The notes: generated by a model not told the origin, from the sequence alone. Positions 1-9,928 are shown, counted from the stretch's first letter. The stretch: DNA of 41,252 nucleotides from Nocardioidaceae bacterium (GCA_013697585.1 JACCWP010000207.1:1-41252), one strand, 5' to 3'. Numbers and translations: made by a program.

Positions 1-505
1 GTCACGGGCAGGGCAGCGCTCGCCGCGGCCAGGGCGACGGCCGGCCGGTCGCCGGCTGCGAGCCTGGCGTGGTGGGCGGCCAGCACCTCGCACGCGGCGT
101 CGTCGTTGACCCGCACTGGTGAGGCCACGACCGTACGAGCGCCCGCGTGCTGCCACGCCGCGGTCATGCCGAGCGTCTCCTCACCGGATCGGACGGTGGC
201 CCGGCCCAGCTCGCAGGACGACAGCACCACGTGTGCGGGCACGGGGTCGACGGCGGCGATGTCGTGGCCGAACCACGGGCCGTCGACCAGCTCCAGCCCC
301 GAGAACAGCGGATTGTCGGCACTGTGTGTGCCGTGGCCGCGATGTGCAGCAGGTCGACTCGGCAGGCCAGGGTGGTGACCGCGTCGGCGGTCGCGTCGGC
401 GCCGCACACCGCGTCGTGCGACGCCCAGGCGATTGCTGCACGGCGGACCTCCTCCTCGGCCCGGTCGACGTCTGGGCCGGCGACCAGCCACGGACTCCCC
501 CCGCC
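1..505 (-). pseudogene. CHAT-domain protein, frameshifted C-terminal part, runs off the window
   Basis: CHAT domains are caspase-like protease folds. Read on the minus strand, one frame (about 500 to 326) gives SPWLVAGPDVDRAEEEVRRA and then VDLLHIAA. The expected continuation, HGTHSADNPLFSGLELVD, lies in another frame. A single missing C near 325-327 (GGCCACGGC where GGCCCACGGC would restore the frame) explains the shift. After it come the catalytic-type cysteine motif VLSSCELG (about 215-190) and GARTVVASPVRVND. The domain is still open at base 1, so its end is outside the window. The part upstream of SPWLVAG is missing and replaced by sigma-factor sequence. CHAT proteins in actinobacteria often sit beside sigma factors. 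Family assignment is good; whether the frameshift is biological or a sequencing error cannot be told from one sequence. Confidence 0.7.
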
Positions 506-731
506 GGACCAGGGTCAGCCAGGTCGTCTGGACCACGTCGTCGGTGCTGTCCCGGTCGAGCCCGTAGGCGCGCACCACGTGCCACAGCACCGGCGTCACC
601 GTGCGAACCAGCCCCTCGAGGGCGTGCTGGTCACCCGCACGCCATGCGATGAACAGCTCCTCGGCGCGCTGCCAGAGCGGTTCGCTGCCTGGAGCGGGCG
701 CCGCGCGGGGTGCCTGCGTCGGTGTCTCCAC
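491..731 (-). pseudogene. RNA polymerase sigma-70 family factor, N-terminal fragment fused into the CHAT remnant
   Basis: A GTG at 731-729 is preceded by a strong ribosome site (GGGAGGGG, 5 bases before it) and begins VETPTQAPRAAPAPGSEP. Sigma region 2 follows: AEELFIAWRAGDQHALEGLV, then LDRDSTDDVVQTTWLTLVRR, the DDVVQxTWL core-binding helix of ECF-type factors. The sigma sequence stops at RRGES (about 495) and CHAT sequence starts immediately in the next frame, so regions 3 and 4 of the factor are missing. The sigma frame has no stop through to base 1, so a chimeric product with an arginine-rich middle could in principle be made. Most likely this is the scar of a deletion that joined two neighbouring genes; a mis-assembly is the alternative. 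Confidence 0.65.
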
Positions 732-844
732 GGGGACCCCTCCCTTGCGAGGCGCGGCGCACCCGGCCACAGCGGGCCTGGCAGGAACACGGTAGTGCCG
801 CCGGGGCAGTCCTGGCAGTGCGGTGCGCACAGAGGTCACGCAGG

Positions 845-2712
<1,868 letters not shown>

Positions 2713-2797
2713 CGCACGAGCAGTTGAGGACTACTCTTCGTCACTGCACCTCGCAGACGCCGCACGGCGACCCGTCCAGACTGGGGGTACCAACCGG

Positions 2798-4255
2798 ATG
2801 CTCACGCGGCCCGTGCGCGGTCTGCTCACCGTCTTGTGCACCGCGGCCGTTCTCGGCGCGGCGCTGACTGCGTCCAGTGCACCCGCCGCCCCGTCGCCGG
2901 GTACCGGCCGCGACGGCGGTCCAGGCTTGGGCGACACCTACTTCCCCACGTACGGCAACTCGGGGTACCGGGTCGGGCACTACGACGTCCGGGTTGCCTT
3001 CGACCCCAGGACCGAGCGGCTCACCGGCACCACCGTGATCCGCGCCCGGGCCACCGAACGGCTGACGCGGTTCTACCTCGACCTGGTGCTTCGGGCGCGG
3101 GCGGTCGAGGTCGACGGCCGCCCGGCCCGCTTCAGCCAGGGCAGGCACGAGCTGGTCGTACGGCCGCGGCAGGCGGTGCCAGCGGGCGAGCGGATGGTCG
3201 TCCGTGTCCGCTACGCGGGCACGCCGGCCGAGCGCACGATCGGCGGCTACACGCCGTGGGTCACCACCCGAGACGGCGCGGTCGCCGTCGGCGAGCCAGA
3301 GATCGCCGCCTGGTGGTTCCCCTCTAACGACCACCCGTCCGACCGAGCGAGCTTCGACGTGTTCGTCACGGCCCCGTCGAGCCGGGCAGTCCTGGGCAAC
3401 GGTGTGCTGGTCGGCAAGGACCCAGGCGGCCGGCGGACCACCTGGCACTGGCGCACCAGGTCGCAGATGGCGACCTACCTTGCGTTCATCGCGATCGGCG
3501 ACTTCCGGGTGGAGACCGGCCGCACCGGCGGCTTCCCGTACGTCTACGCCGTCGCCAACGGGCTGCCACCCGGCACCCGCGCCAACGCCTGGCAGAGCCT
3601 GCGCAGCACCGTGCGGGTGACCCGGTTCCTGGCGTCGCGATGGGGCCGGTACCCGTTCGGCCCCGTAGGCGGGGTCGTGCCCGGCCACGTGACGAGTGGC
3701 AACTTCGGGTATGCCCTGGAGAACCAGACGAGGCCGCTGTACGCGGCGGGGTTCTTCGGATCCGGCCCCGCCCGCTCGGTCGTCGCGCACGAGATGGCAC
3801 ACCAGTGGTTCGGTGACGCGGTCGCCGTGCGGCGCTGGAAGCACATCTGGCTCAGCGAGGGTTTCGCGACCTACTCGGAGTGGCTGTGGTCCGGCCACAC
3901 CGGTGGTGACAGGGCCGACCAGATCTTCCATGCCCGCTACGACAACCTGGAGCCTGCTAGCCCGTTTTGGAACCTGACGATCGGAGACCCCGGGCCGAGG
4001 CGCATCTTCGACAACCGGGTCTACGTCCGCGGCGCCATGACCGCACATGCCCTGCGTACGCGGATCGGTGACCGTGACTTCTTCACCACCGCACGGCGGT
4101 GGGTGCACGACAACCCTGACGGCCTCGGAACCTCCGAGGAGCTGAGACGGCTGGCCGAGCGGGTCAGCGGCGAGCAGCTCGACGGCCTGTTCCGGGCCTG
4201 GCTACGTACCGCCCGCAAACCTGCCGCCACCCGAGCCAACGGAGTGCTCGGCTGA
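2798..4255 (+). CDS. Secreted M1-family zinc metallopeptidase
   Basis: A short (485-residue) member of the M1 aminopeptidase family, about half the size of PepN. An N-terminal hydrophobic stretch (LLTVLCTAAVLGAALTASSA) followed by an Ala/Pro-rich region is a signal peptide. The beta-sheet domain begins near VGHYDVRVAFDP, and the exopeptidase loop appears as GYALENQ instead of the usual GAMEN. The zinc site is complete: HEMAH at residues 331-335 and E354 in WLSEGF, exactly 18 residues after the second His, with a Tyr soon after. It probably clips peptides outside the cell; substrate unknown. It stands alone, 85 bases after hppD. Confidence 0.9.
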   Translation: MLTRPVRGLLTVLCTAAVLGAALTASSAPAAPSPGTGRDGGPGLGDTYFPTYGNSGYRVGHYDVRVAFDPRTERLTGTTVIRARATERLTRFYLDLVLRARAVEVDGRPARFSQGRHELVVRPRQAVPAGERMVVRVRYAGTPAERTIGGYTPWVTTRDGAVAVGEPEIAAWWFPSNDHPSDRASFDVFVTAPSSRAVLGNGVLVGKDPGGRRTTWHWRTRSQMATYLAFIAIGDFRVETGRTGGFPYVYAVANGLPPGTRANAWQSLRSTVRVTRFLASRWGRYPFGPVGGVVPGHVTSGNFGYALENQTRPLYAAGFFGSGPARSVVAHEMAHQWFGDAVAVRRWKHIWLSEGFATYSEWLWSGHTGGDRADQIFHARYDNLEPASPFWNLTIGDPGPRRIFDNRVYVRGAMTAHALRTRIGDRDFFTTARRWVHDNPDGLGTSEELRRLAERVSGEQLDGLFRAWLRTARKPAATRANGVLG

Positions 4256-4336
4256 CGAGCGGCTGGTCCGGTCGCACGGTGATGGAGGCGGTCACGACCG
4301 CCGGCGATGCTTGATGGCGGAACGCCTCGTGGCTGG

Positions 4337-4365
4337 TAGTCATCGTGAGGGCTCGCCACTACGAT
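4337..4365 (+). promoter_or_regulatory. Possible promoter of the toxin-antitoxin operon
   Basis: TACGAT at 4360-4365 resembles an actinobacterial -10 box and TAGTCA at 4337-4342 is a weak -35 match with a 17-base spacer. The antitoxin ATG follows six bases after the -10 box, implying a leaderless or very short-leader transcript. Pattern match only. Confidence 0.3.
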
Positions 4366-4371
4366 GGACAG

Positions 4372-4602
4372 ATGATCGAGTTGACCGTGACCGACCTACG
4401 GCACCGCCTGCTGGACGTGATCCGACAGGTCGAGTCGGGCGGCGAGGAGGTGTCGGTCATCCGGCACGGCCGGCGCGTGGCTCGAATCGTGCCCGAGCGG
4501 CTCCCGCCTGCGGCGATCTTCGGGGTGGACGAGGGACGGGTGTTCTTCGACGAGGACGACGACCTCTTGGAGACGGGCGAGGTCTGGGAAGCGGCGCAGT
4601 GA
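4372..4602 (+). CDS. Type II antitoxin, Phd/YefM family
   Basis: A 76-residue protein starting MIELTVTDLRHRLLDVIRQV, the typical N-terminal DNA-binding fold of Phd/YefM antitoxins, then GEEVSVIRHGRRVARIVP, the strand pair these proteins share. The acidic C-terminal tail (EGRVFFDEDDDLLETGEVWE) is the part expected to wrap the toxin. Its stop overlaps the start of the PIN-domain toxin by four bases, so the two are translationally coupled. By analogy with the family it should bind the upstream promoter and repress the pair. The start at 4372 is preferred over 4345 because the extra residues do not fit the family. Confidence 0.88.
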   Translation: MIELTVTDLRHRLLDVIRQVESGGEEVSVIRHGRRVARIVPERLPPAAIFGVDEGRVFFDEDDDLLETGEVWEAAQ

Positions 4603-4982
4603 TCCTGCTCGACACCCACGTCCTCGTCTGGGCGAGAGCGCGCTCGCGACTCATCCCCAAGGCCCTTCGACAGACCCTCGAGTCGGCCGATGAGCTAGCC
4701 ATCAGCGCGATCACACTGTGGGAGCTGGCAATGCTGCACGCCAAGAACCGCCTGCGGCTGGGCGATCCGCTGTTCGACTACTTGGCTGACGTCGCGTCCT
4801 CCACCCGGGTGCTACCGATCACGGTCGAGGTCGCGACGGCGGCCGGCGACCTTCGCGAGAACTTCCCCACCGGCGACCCGGCCGATCGGATCATCTACGC
4901 CACCGCGCTCGCCCACGGTGTGCCCCTGGTGTCGGCCGATCGACGGTTGCGGGACTACGACGACACCGTGGTGTGGTCCTGA
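4599..4982 (+). CDS. VapC-type PIN-domain ribonuclease toxin
   Basis: 127 residues from a GTG that overlaps the antitoxin stop (GTGA). PIN-domain acidic residues are in place: D5 in ILLDTHVLVW, E42 in ITLWELAML, D93/D96 in FPTGDPADRIIYATA and D114 in VSADRRL. Such toxins cut specific RNAs and are held inactive by the antitoxin. Here the partner is Phd-like instead of AbrB-like VapB, a common pairing. Nothing suggests inactivation. RNA target unknown. Confidence 0.9.
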   Translation: MILLDTHVLVWARARSRLIPKALRQTLESADELAISAITLWELAMLHAKNRLRLGDPLFDYLADVASSTRVLPITVEVATAAGDLRENFPTGDPADRIIYATALAHGVPLVSADRRLRDYDDTVVWS

Positions 4983-4999
4983 CCTGGAGCTCCCCCGGC

Positions 5000-5055
5000 A
5001 ACTGGCGGAAGACAGCGCCCCGGGTCGGCGTGCCGTCCGCGTGTCTCCGCCAGTT
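5000..5055. terminator. Imperfect long inverted repeat between convergent vapC and fahA
   Basis: AACTGGCGGAAGACAG (from 5000) faces TGTCTCCGCCAGTT (5042-5055), a stem of about 14 pairs with one bulged base and a 27-base loop. It sits between two genes that converge, where a bidirectional terminator is expected, though no T-run follows. Its arms share a 13-base core with repeats at 32342-32380. Confidence 0.45.
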
Positions 5056-5059
5056 CCGC

Positions 5060-5082
5060 GGGGGGGAGGGGGGGAGGGGGGG
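5060..5082 (+). other. Three consecutive runs of seven G
   Basis: Three G7 tracts are separated by single A bases, directly after the vapC-fahA hairpin and four bases before the fahA stop. The plus strand could fold a G-quadruplex; the vapC transcript would carry it in its 3' tail. Polymerase slippage in sequencing could also alter the tract length. Confidence 0.6.
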
Positions 5083-5086
5083 TTAG

Positions 5087-6265
5087 TCACTGGGCGGGGG
5101 TGATGGTGCCGCGTACCTCGCCGAGGGCGATCCGCCCGCCGAGGGCGCCTGGGGCGCTGGCGGTGAGCACCACCTCGTCGCCGTCCTCCAGCCAGGTCTG
5201 CTCGTCGCGGCTCTGCTCGAGCAGGCATCCCCGTTCGCCTTCGCCGGGGCCCGAGATGGTGCCCGAGGCAAACACGTCGCCGGTGCGCAGGCTGGCTCCG
5301 TTGCTCGTCAGGTGGGCGAGCATCTGCGCCGGTGACCAGTAGGTCGACGAGTACGGACAGCGGGCCACCCCACGGCCGTTGATGGTGACCTCGAGGTCGA
5401 TCGCGTAGCCCGCCGGTCCGTCGACGCGCAGGTGGTCAGCCGGGACGGGATGCTGCCCGGGCAGGTCGGTGCGGGCCGCCGCCAGCGCGTCCAGCGGAGT
5501 CACCCAGGGCGAGATCGAGGTGGCGAACGACTTGCCGAGGAACGGGCCGAGGGGGGCAGACTCGTAGGCCTGCAGGTCGCGTGCCGACCAGTCGTTGAGC
5601 AGCGCCACCCCAAAGACGTGCTCGGCGAAAGCCGACGTAGGCACGGGTTCACCGAGCCGGCTCGGCACACCGACGCAGTACGCCAGCTCGGCCTCGAGAT
5701 CGAGCCGCTCGGTCGGTCCGTACCGGGGGCGACCGTTGCCGCGGCGGAGCCCGCGGGGGCGTACGACCGCGGTGCCCGACGGGACCAGCGTGCCCGCCCT
5801 GCCGTGGTAGCCGATCGGGAGCTCTCGCCACTGTGCCGGCAGTGGCTCGGCGCCGGGTCTGAAGATCTCCCCCACCCGGGTCGCGTGGTGCTCGGAGGCA
5901 TAGAAGTCGACGTAGTCGGCGACTGCGAACGGCATCACCGGGTCGACCTCGGCTAGCGAGACCAGGTGGGGCTCGACCGCCGACCGGTTCTCGCGGTCGG
6001 TGAGCAGCTCCAGCAGCCTGTCCCGCAACGACGCCCAAAAATTGCGGCCGAGCTGCATCAGTGGGGCGAGCGTGGGAGCCGCGAAGACCTCGCCGTGCTC
6101 CAGCATGTCCGTCGCAGCCAGTGGCGCGAGGTCGACCGCCAGGTCGCCGATGCGCGCCACCACGCGCGGCTCGTCGTCACCGCGCCGGGCAACCGCGTAG
6201 GGCAGGTTGTCGACGTCGTGACCCGAACCGGCAGCGCCGACAACCCAGCAGGGAGCGCGGCTCAC
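5087..6265 (-). CDS. fahA: Fumarylacetoacetase
   Basis: Last enzyme of tyrosine breakdown, splitting fumarylacetoacetate into fumarate and acetoacetate. 392 residues. An N-terminal SH3-like part (about 1-100) is followed by the FAH catalytic fold. Metal ligands are recognisable: Asp in ADYVDFYASEHHA, the Glu pair in LDLEAELAYCVG and Asp in LLNDWSARDLQAYE. ELPIGYHGRAGTLVPSGT and KSFATSISPWVTPLDAL are near-invariant family segments, as is the C-terminal TGDVFASGTISGPG. The gene faces vapC and is separated from hppD and hmgA, so the pathway genes are near one another but not in one operon. No maleylacetoacetate isomerase gene is seen here. Confidence 0.95.
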   Translation of the reverse strand: MSRAPCWVVGAAGSGHDVDNLPYAVARRGDDEPRVVARIGDLAVDLAPLAATDMLEHGEVFAAPTLAPLMQLGRNFWASLRDRLLELLTDRENRSAVEPHLVSLAEVDPVMPFAVADYVDFYASEHHATRVGEIFRPGAEPLPAQWRELPIGYHGRAGTLVPSGTAVVRPRGLRRGNGRPRYGPTERLDLEAELAYCVGVPSRLGEPVPTSAFAEHVFGVALLNDWSARDLQAYESAPLGPFLGKSFATSISPWVTPLDALAAARTDLPGQHPVPADHLRVDGPAGYAIDLEVTINGRGVARCPYSSTYWSPAQMLAHLTSNGASLRTGDVFASGTISGPGEGERGCLLEQSRDEQTWLEDGDEVVLTASAPGALGGRIALGEVRGTITPAQ

Positions 6266-6321
6266 GCGCTAGAGGGTAGGTGAGTGGCGGGTCGGAGGTC
6301 GGCCGGGCCGGCGCAAGACGG

Positions 6322-6492
6322 TCAGGGGGTGGCGGGACGGGCTCGACGCGGTCGCTTCAACTGCTCGGCCACCTCGCGCCTGGCGTCCTCGCGCGCCTTC
6401 TCCCGGACCTCGCGGAACCAGGTCTCGGAGTCCAGCTCGCCGTTGATCCACGCGCGACCGCGCGGGCTGTTGGCCTTCTCGCGCTTGATCAT
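6322..6492 (-). CDS. Conserved-looking small protein, 56 residues, function unknown
   Basis: A short reading frame with a strong ribosome site (GGAGG, six bases before the ATG at 6492). The product begins MIKREKANSPRGRAWINGEL and continues DSETWFREVREKAREDARRE, a highly charged, likely all-helical peptide with alternating Arg/Lys and Glu, ending KRPRRARPATP. It lies between fahA and the GAF gene on the same strand, 68 bases after the GAF gene. I do not recognise a named family, but codon use and the ribosome site mark it as real. Confidence 0.7.
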   Translation of the reverse strand: MIKREKANSPRGRAWINGELDSETWFREVREKAREDARREVAEQLKRPRRARPATP

Positions 6493-6560
6493 GTCGATCC
6501 TCCGATCCGAGCAGTTGCCAGTCTAGCCCGTGCGCCGACATCGCAGGGCGATCGACGAGG

Positions 6561-7349
6561 TCATTCGGCGATTGCGAGGCCGGCCCCGAGCAGGTTCGCC
6601 AGCACCTGCAAGAGGGCTGAGTCCGCATTGTTCAGATCGCCGGGCAACGGCGCGTCCAGCGTCAGCATGCCAAAGCGCCGGTGCGTTGTGACCACGGCGA
6701 CCGCGATCACCGTCTGGTAGTCGCCGGGATGGGTGGGCGTGACCATCGCGTCCTGACCCACGTCGTCGATTCGGACCAGGTCGCCCCCCTCGACAAGGCC
6801 GAGCACGGCGTCGCCGTCGGGAGTCCCGCCGACGAACTGCAGGCGCGGGATGCTCGGGCGGCCGACGTACGTCTCGCGCACCAGCCGACGTCCGTCCTCG
6901 TCGTAGCGATAGAACGCGCACCTCGCTCCTGGCGTGGTGACGGACACCGCAGCGTCGACGATGGCTTGCGCCAGCTTGCCGACCACCGTTGCTCGGTCGG
7001 CCCTGCCCGATCGAGACGACATCTCGCTCAGATAGCTCGTGATCGGTGCCAGCGCTCCAGACAACGCCTCACCGAAGGCGGCCTTGGCCTCCTGGGCTAC
7101 CTCGCGGGCCTTCGTGATCTGCTGCGCGTCGCGGCGCTGCTTGATCAGCTGGGTCGATACGACGGCCGCGGCGAGGACCCCACCCACGACCAGCAACGTC
7201 ACCCGTGCCGCCCCCGTGGTGTCCGCGGCGGCGGCCGCGACGACGTAAGCCCCGCCTGCAGAGACCACGGCGAGCCCGTTGAGCACCCAGCCGGGCCAGC
7301 CGGTGGGCAGGGCTGGCGGCGGTGCCACCGATCCAGGCTGCTCGTCCAC
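6561..7349 (-). CDS. Membrane-anchored GAF-like domain protein
   Basis: 262 residues. Two hydrophobic helices near the N-terminus (about 20-45 WVLNGLAVVSAGGAYVVAAA and 48-68 VTLLVVGGVLAAAVVSTQLI) are followed by a helical linker (QRRDAQQITKAREVAQEAKA). From about residue 115 there is a GAF-like sensory domain: VVGKLAQAIVDAAVSV, CAFYRYDEDGRRLVRETYVG, then YQTVIAVAVVTTHRRFGMLT and a final LLQVLANLLGAGLAIAE. No output domain (kinase, cyclase) follows, so it may be a stand-alone sensor or partner. The GTG start at 7349 has GGAGG four bases upstream. It is divergent from hmgA with 107 bases between them; a functional link is unproven. Confidence 0.7.
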   Translation of the reverse strand: MDEQPGSVAPPPALPTGWPGWVLNGLAVVSAGGAYVVAAAAADTTGAARVTLLVVGGVLAAAVVSTQLIKQRRDAQQITKAREVAQEAKAAFGEALSGALAPITSYLSEMSSRSGRADRATVVGKLAQAIVDAAVSVTTPGARCAFYRYDEDGRRLVRETYVGRPSIPRLQFVGGTPDGDAVLGLVEGGDLVRIDDVGQDAMVTPTHPGDYQTVIAVAVVTTHRRFGMLTLDAPLPGDLNNADSALLQVLANLLGAGLAIAE

Positions 7350-7384
7350 GCCACCTCCGGTCCCGGGTGCTGACGACCCTAGGC

Positions 7385-7427
7385 GTCGGCGCCGACCTCG
7401 TCGTTCGCCGACTGCCTGATGTTGACA
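7385..7427 (+). promoter_or_regulatory. Palindrome and TTGACA element upstream of hmgA
   Basis: A perfect 12-base palindrome, GTCGGCGCCGAC, at 7385-7396 lies between the divergent GAF gene and hmgA. A consensus TTGACA at 7422-7427 stands 30 bases before the hmgA ATG, the right place for the -35 box of a leaderless transcript, although the matching -10 position is poor. The palindrome differs from the one before hppD. Confidence 0.35.
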
Positions 7428-7456
7428 GCGTGGGAGCTCCCGGCGACGGTGCTCGC

Positions 7457-8683
7457 ATGACCTACTACCGACGAGTCGGGGACGTGCCGCCCAAGCGGCA
7501 CACGCAGTTTCGCGACCCCGGCGGTGCGCTCCGGCGCGAGGAGCTGATGGGGGAGGAGGGGTTCTCTTCCGACTCGTCGTTGCTCTATCACCGTGGCGTC
7601 CCGTCGGCGATCGTCGACTCCCAGGTGTGGGAGCTGCCCGACCTCACGACCACCGCAAACCACCCGCTGCTGCCGCGGCACCTGCGGCTACCGGGTCTGT
7701 TCGACGACAACGAGTGGAAGGCTCTCGACCCTGTCACCGGGCGCCGCCTGGTGCTCGGCAACGCCGACGTGCGGATCTCCTACGTGGTCGCGGGACAGAG
7801 CTCGCCGTACTACCGCAACGCGGTCGGTGATGAGTGCGTGTTCGTCCAGGCAGGTGGCGGCAGCGTCGAGACAGTCTTCGGCGTGGTGCCGTTCCGTGCA
7901 GGCGACTACGTGGTCGTACCGCGCGCGACGACCCATCGGTGGCTGCCCGACCCGGACGCCGGGCCGCTGCGGGCGTACGCGATCGAGGCCAGCGGTCACA
8001 TCGCGCCACCCAAGCGCTTCCTCTCGCGCTACGGCCAGCTGCTCGAGCACGCGCCGTACTGCGAGCGCGACCTGCAGGGCCCGGGCGAGCCGTTGCTCGT
8101 CGACGCCAGCGACGGTGCGGCCGGCGACGTCGAGGTGCTGGTCAAGCACCGGGGCACCGGGCCGCTCGCCCAAGGCGGGCTGGTGGGCTCGCGCCTGACG
8201 TATGCCACCCACCCGTTCGACGTGGTCGGCTGGGATGGCTGCCTCTATCCGTACACCCTCAACGTCAGCGACTACGAGCCGATCACCGGGCGGGTACACC
8301 AGCCGCCGCCGGCGCACCAGGTGTTCGAGGGGTCGAGCTTCGTCGTGTGCAACTTCTGCCCGCGCAAGGTCGACTATCACCCGCTGGCGATCCCGGTGCC
8401 CTACTACCACTCCAACGTCGACTCCGACGAGGTCATGTTCTATGTCGACGGCGACTACGAGGCGCGCAAGGGGTCCGGTATCGACCGCGGGTCGATCTCG
8501 CTGCACCCCGGCGGGTTCGCGCACGGTCCGCAGCCGAGCGCCATCGAGGCCTCGCTCGGCGCCGACTACTTCGACGAGCTGGCGGTCATGGTCGACACCT
8601 TCCGCCCGCTGGAGCTCGGTGAGGGCGCTCTCGCGTGCGAGGACAGCTCGTACGCGTGGACATGGGCCGGCCGTCGGCGCTGA
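7457..8683 (+). CDS. hmgA: Homogentisate 1,2-dioxygenase
   Basis: Opens the homogentisate ring to maleylacetoacetate using Fe(II) and O2. From the ATG at 7457 the product is 408 residues. Segments close to known bacterial enzymes include MTYYRRVGDVPPKRHTQFR, ISYVVAGQSSPYYRNAVGDE (cupin part) and the C-terminal metal-binding region YYHSNVDSDEVMFYVDGDYE followed by SISLHPGGFAHGPQP, which supplies the His/Glu/His iron ligands. An upstream extension of the frame is possible but does not resemble the family and would overlap the divergent GAF gene. The last codons meet the end of a decayed gene on the other strand. Confidence 0.94.
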   Translation: MTYYRRVGDVPPKRHTQFRDPGGALRREELMGEEGFSSDSSLLYHRGVPSAIVDSQVWELPDLTTTANHPLLPRHLRLPGLFDDNEWKALDPVTGRRLVLGNADVRISYVVAGQSSPYYRNAVGDECVFVQAGGGSVETVFGVVPFRAGDYVVVPRATTHRWLPDPDAGPLRAYAIEASGHIAPPKRFLSRYGQLLEHAPYCERDLQGPGEPLLVDASDGAAGDVEVLVKHRGTGPLAQGGLVGSRLTYATHPFDVVGWDGCLYPYTLNVSDYEPITGRVHQPPPAHQVFEGSSFVVCNFCPRKVDYHPLAIPVPYYHSNVDSDEVMFYVDGDYEARKGSGIDRGSISLHPGGFAHGPQPSAIEASLGADYFDELAVMVDTFRPLELGEGALACEDSSYAWTWAGRRR

Positions 8684-8980
8684 CGGGTCGCCCTGGACGC
8701 CGCCCCAGGTGGACCAGCCGATCCGCGTCTGACCGGTCTTGTCCTGCGTGTCGGAGTCGTAGACGAATATGTCGAGCCCCATGCCGTTCACGTCGACGGT
8801 GTCCGGCAGCTCGCGCGCCGGGATGCTCGCTTCGACCGCGTAGCCGTCGTCGGTGAGCGACGAGGCGATGTCGACGCGTGGCGCGGTCTGCTCGCCCGGC
8901 CCCTGCTCGGCGCAGTGCTGGGCGCGCTCGCGCCGAGCGGCACGACAAGGGCGCCGGTGGCGACGCTCGCGACCATTGCA
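8684..8980 (-). pseudogene. Remnant of a secreted CBM9-like carbohydrate-binding protein
   Basis: On the minus strand about 65 residues (8878-8684) read RVDIASSLTDDGYAVEASIP, NGMGLDIFVYDSDTQDKTGQ and TRIGWSTWGGVQGDP, the C-terminal half of a family 9-like sugar-binding domain as found on secreted glycosidases. The match stops exactly at the hmgA stop codon. Upstream, in a different frame, MVASVATGALVVPLGASAPS looks like part of a signal peptide. So a signal-peptide piece and a domain piece are joined out of frame, with the middle lost. It follows the ABC-transporter operon on the same strand and may once have been its last gene, for example a sugar-releasing enzyme. Confidence 0.6.
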
Positions 8981-9124
8981 GTCAGCGGCTGGCGAGCAGG
9001 CTCGCACTCACTCCTGGGTCGAGACGAGACATCCCACTCATGGCGGAGACTGTTGTCTCAGCGTCGCGCACCGCAACCCCGGGCGGGCGACGACCCCGAT
9101 CGCTGGTCCGAGGTGCCTGCCCGC

Positions 9125-9928
9125 TCAACCCTTGACGGCGCCCTCGAGCATGCCGCGGATGAAGTAGCGCTGGGTGAACAGATAGACGAGCACGACCGGC
9201 AGCGCAACCAGGACAGCGCCGGCGGCGAGCAGCGCCGCACCGGACGTGTACTGGCCCTGGAAGTTGGACAGCCCCAGTGGGGCGGTACGCAGCGACTCGT
9301 CGGTCACCATGACCAGCGGGATGAGGAACTCGTTCCAGGTCCACATGAAGATCAGCAGCACCATGGTCAGCACCGCCGGCCGGCCGAGCGGGAGCAGGAT
9401 GCTCCACAGCACCCGCCAGTGCCCGGCGCCGTCGAGCCGGGCGGCCTCGACCAGCTCGCGCGACGTGCTGCGGAAGTAGGCACGCATCCAGAACGTCCCG
9501 AACGCCAGCGACTGTGCCACCTGCGGTGCGATCAGCGCGACGTAGGTGTCGGTCAGCTGCAGCGCCCGCAGGTCGAAGTACAGCGGCACCACGACCGCCT
9601 CGCTGGGCACCATCAGGCCGACCAGCAACAGATAGAACAGCGCGGTCGAGCCGCGGAACGACATGGTGCCGAAGGCGTAGCCGGCCAGTGCGGCGAGTGC
9701 AGTCGCCAGCACTACCACTGACACCGACACGACAAGGCTGGTCCGCAGGTAGGTGCTGAAGCCGCCCTCGGTCCATGCCAGGGCGAAGTTGCCGAATGCG
9801 AGGCCGGTGTCACCGATCCGGTCGGGCTGCACCGCCAGCCACAGCACCACCGCGAGAGGAAACACGGCGTAGGCTGCGGCCGCACCCAGCAGCGCGTACG
9901 TGAGCAGTCGTTCCGCCCGCCCGATCAC
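9125..9928 (-). CDS. Sugar ABC transporter permease, MalG/CUT1 type
   Basis: 267 residues with six predicted membrane segments, the first being LLTYALLGAAAAYAVFPLAV. The EAA loop that docks the ATPase reads ELVEAARLDGAGHWRVLWSI, and the MalG-type C-terminal RYFIRGMLEGAVKG is complete. Its start overlaps the end of the preceding permease by four bases, so the two are made together. It pairs with the MalF-like protein to form the channel. No ATPase gene is present in the operon; CUT1 importers of actinobacteria often share one ATPase (MsiK-like) encoded elsewhere. Confidence 0.93.
   Translation of the reverse strand: MIGRAERLLTYALLGAAAAYAVFPLAVVLWLAVQPDRIGDTGLAFGNFALAWTEGGFSTYLRTSLVVSVSVVVLATALAALAGYAFGTMSFRGSTALFYLLLVGLMVPSEAVVVPLYFDLRALQLTDTYVALIAPQVAQSLAFGTFWMRAYFRSTSRELVEAARLDGAGHWRVLWSILLPLGRPAVLTMVLLIFMWTWNEFLIPLVMVTDESLRTAPLGLSNFQGQYTSGAALLAAGAVLVALPVVLVYLFTQRYFIRGMLEGAVKG

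Noticed and set aside
1-731. CHAT-sigma locus as an intact conflict system
   Set aside because: The genes are broken and truncated by the window edge, so no intact system can be supported.
2741-4108. Long minus-strand frame opposite the M1 peptidase
   Set aside because: It is a GC-driven shadow; the plus-strand frame has the signal peptide and complete zinc motif.
4372-4982. Toxin-antitoxin pair as a novel defence system
   Set aside because: Both proteins are standard Phd/YefM and PIN-domain members in standard overlap.
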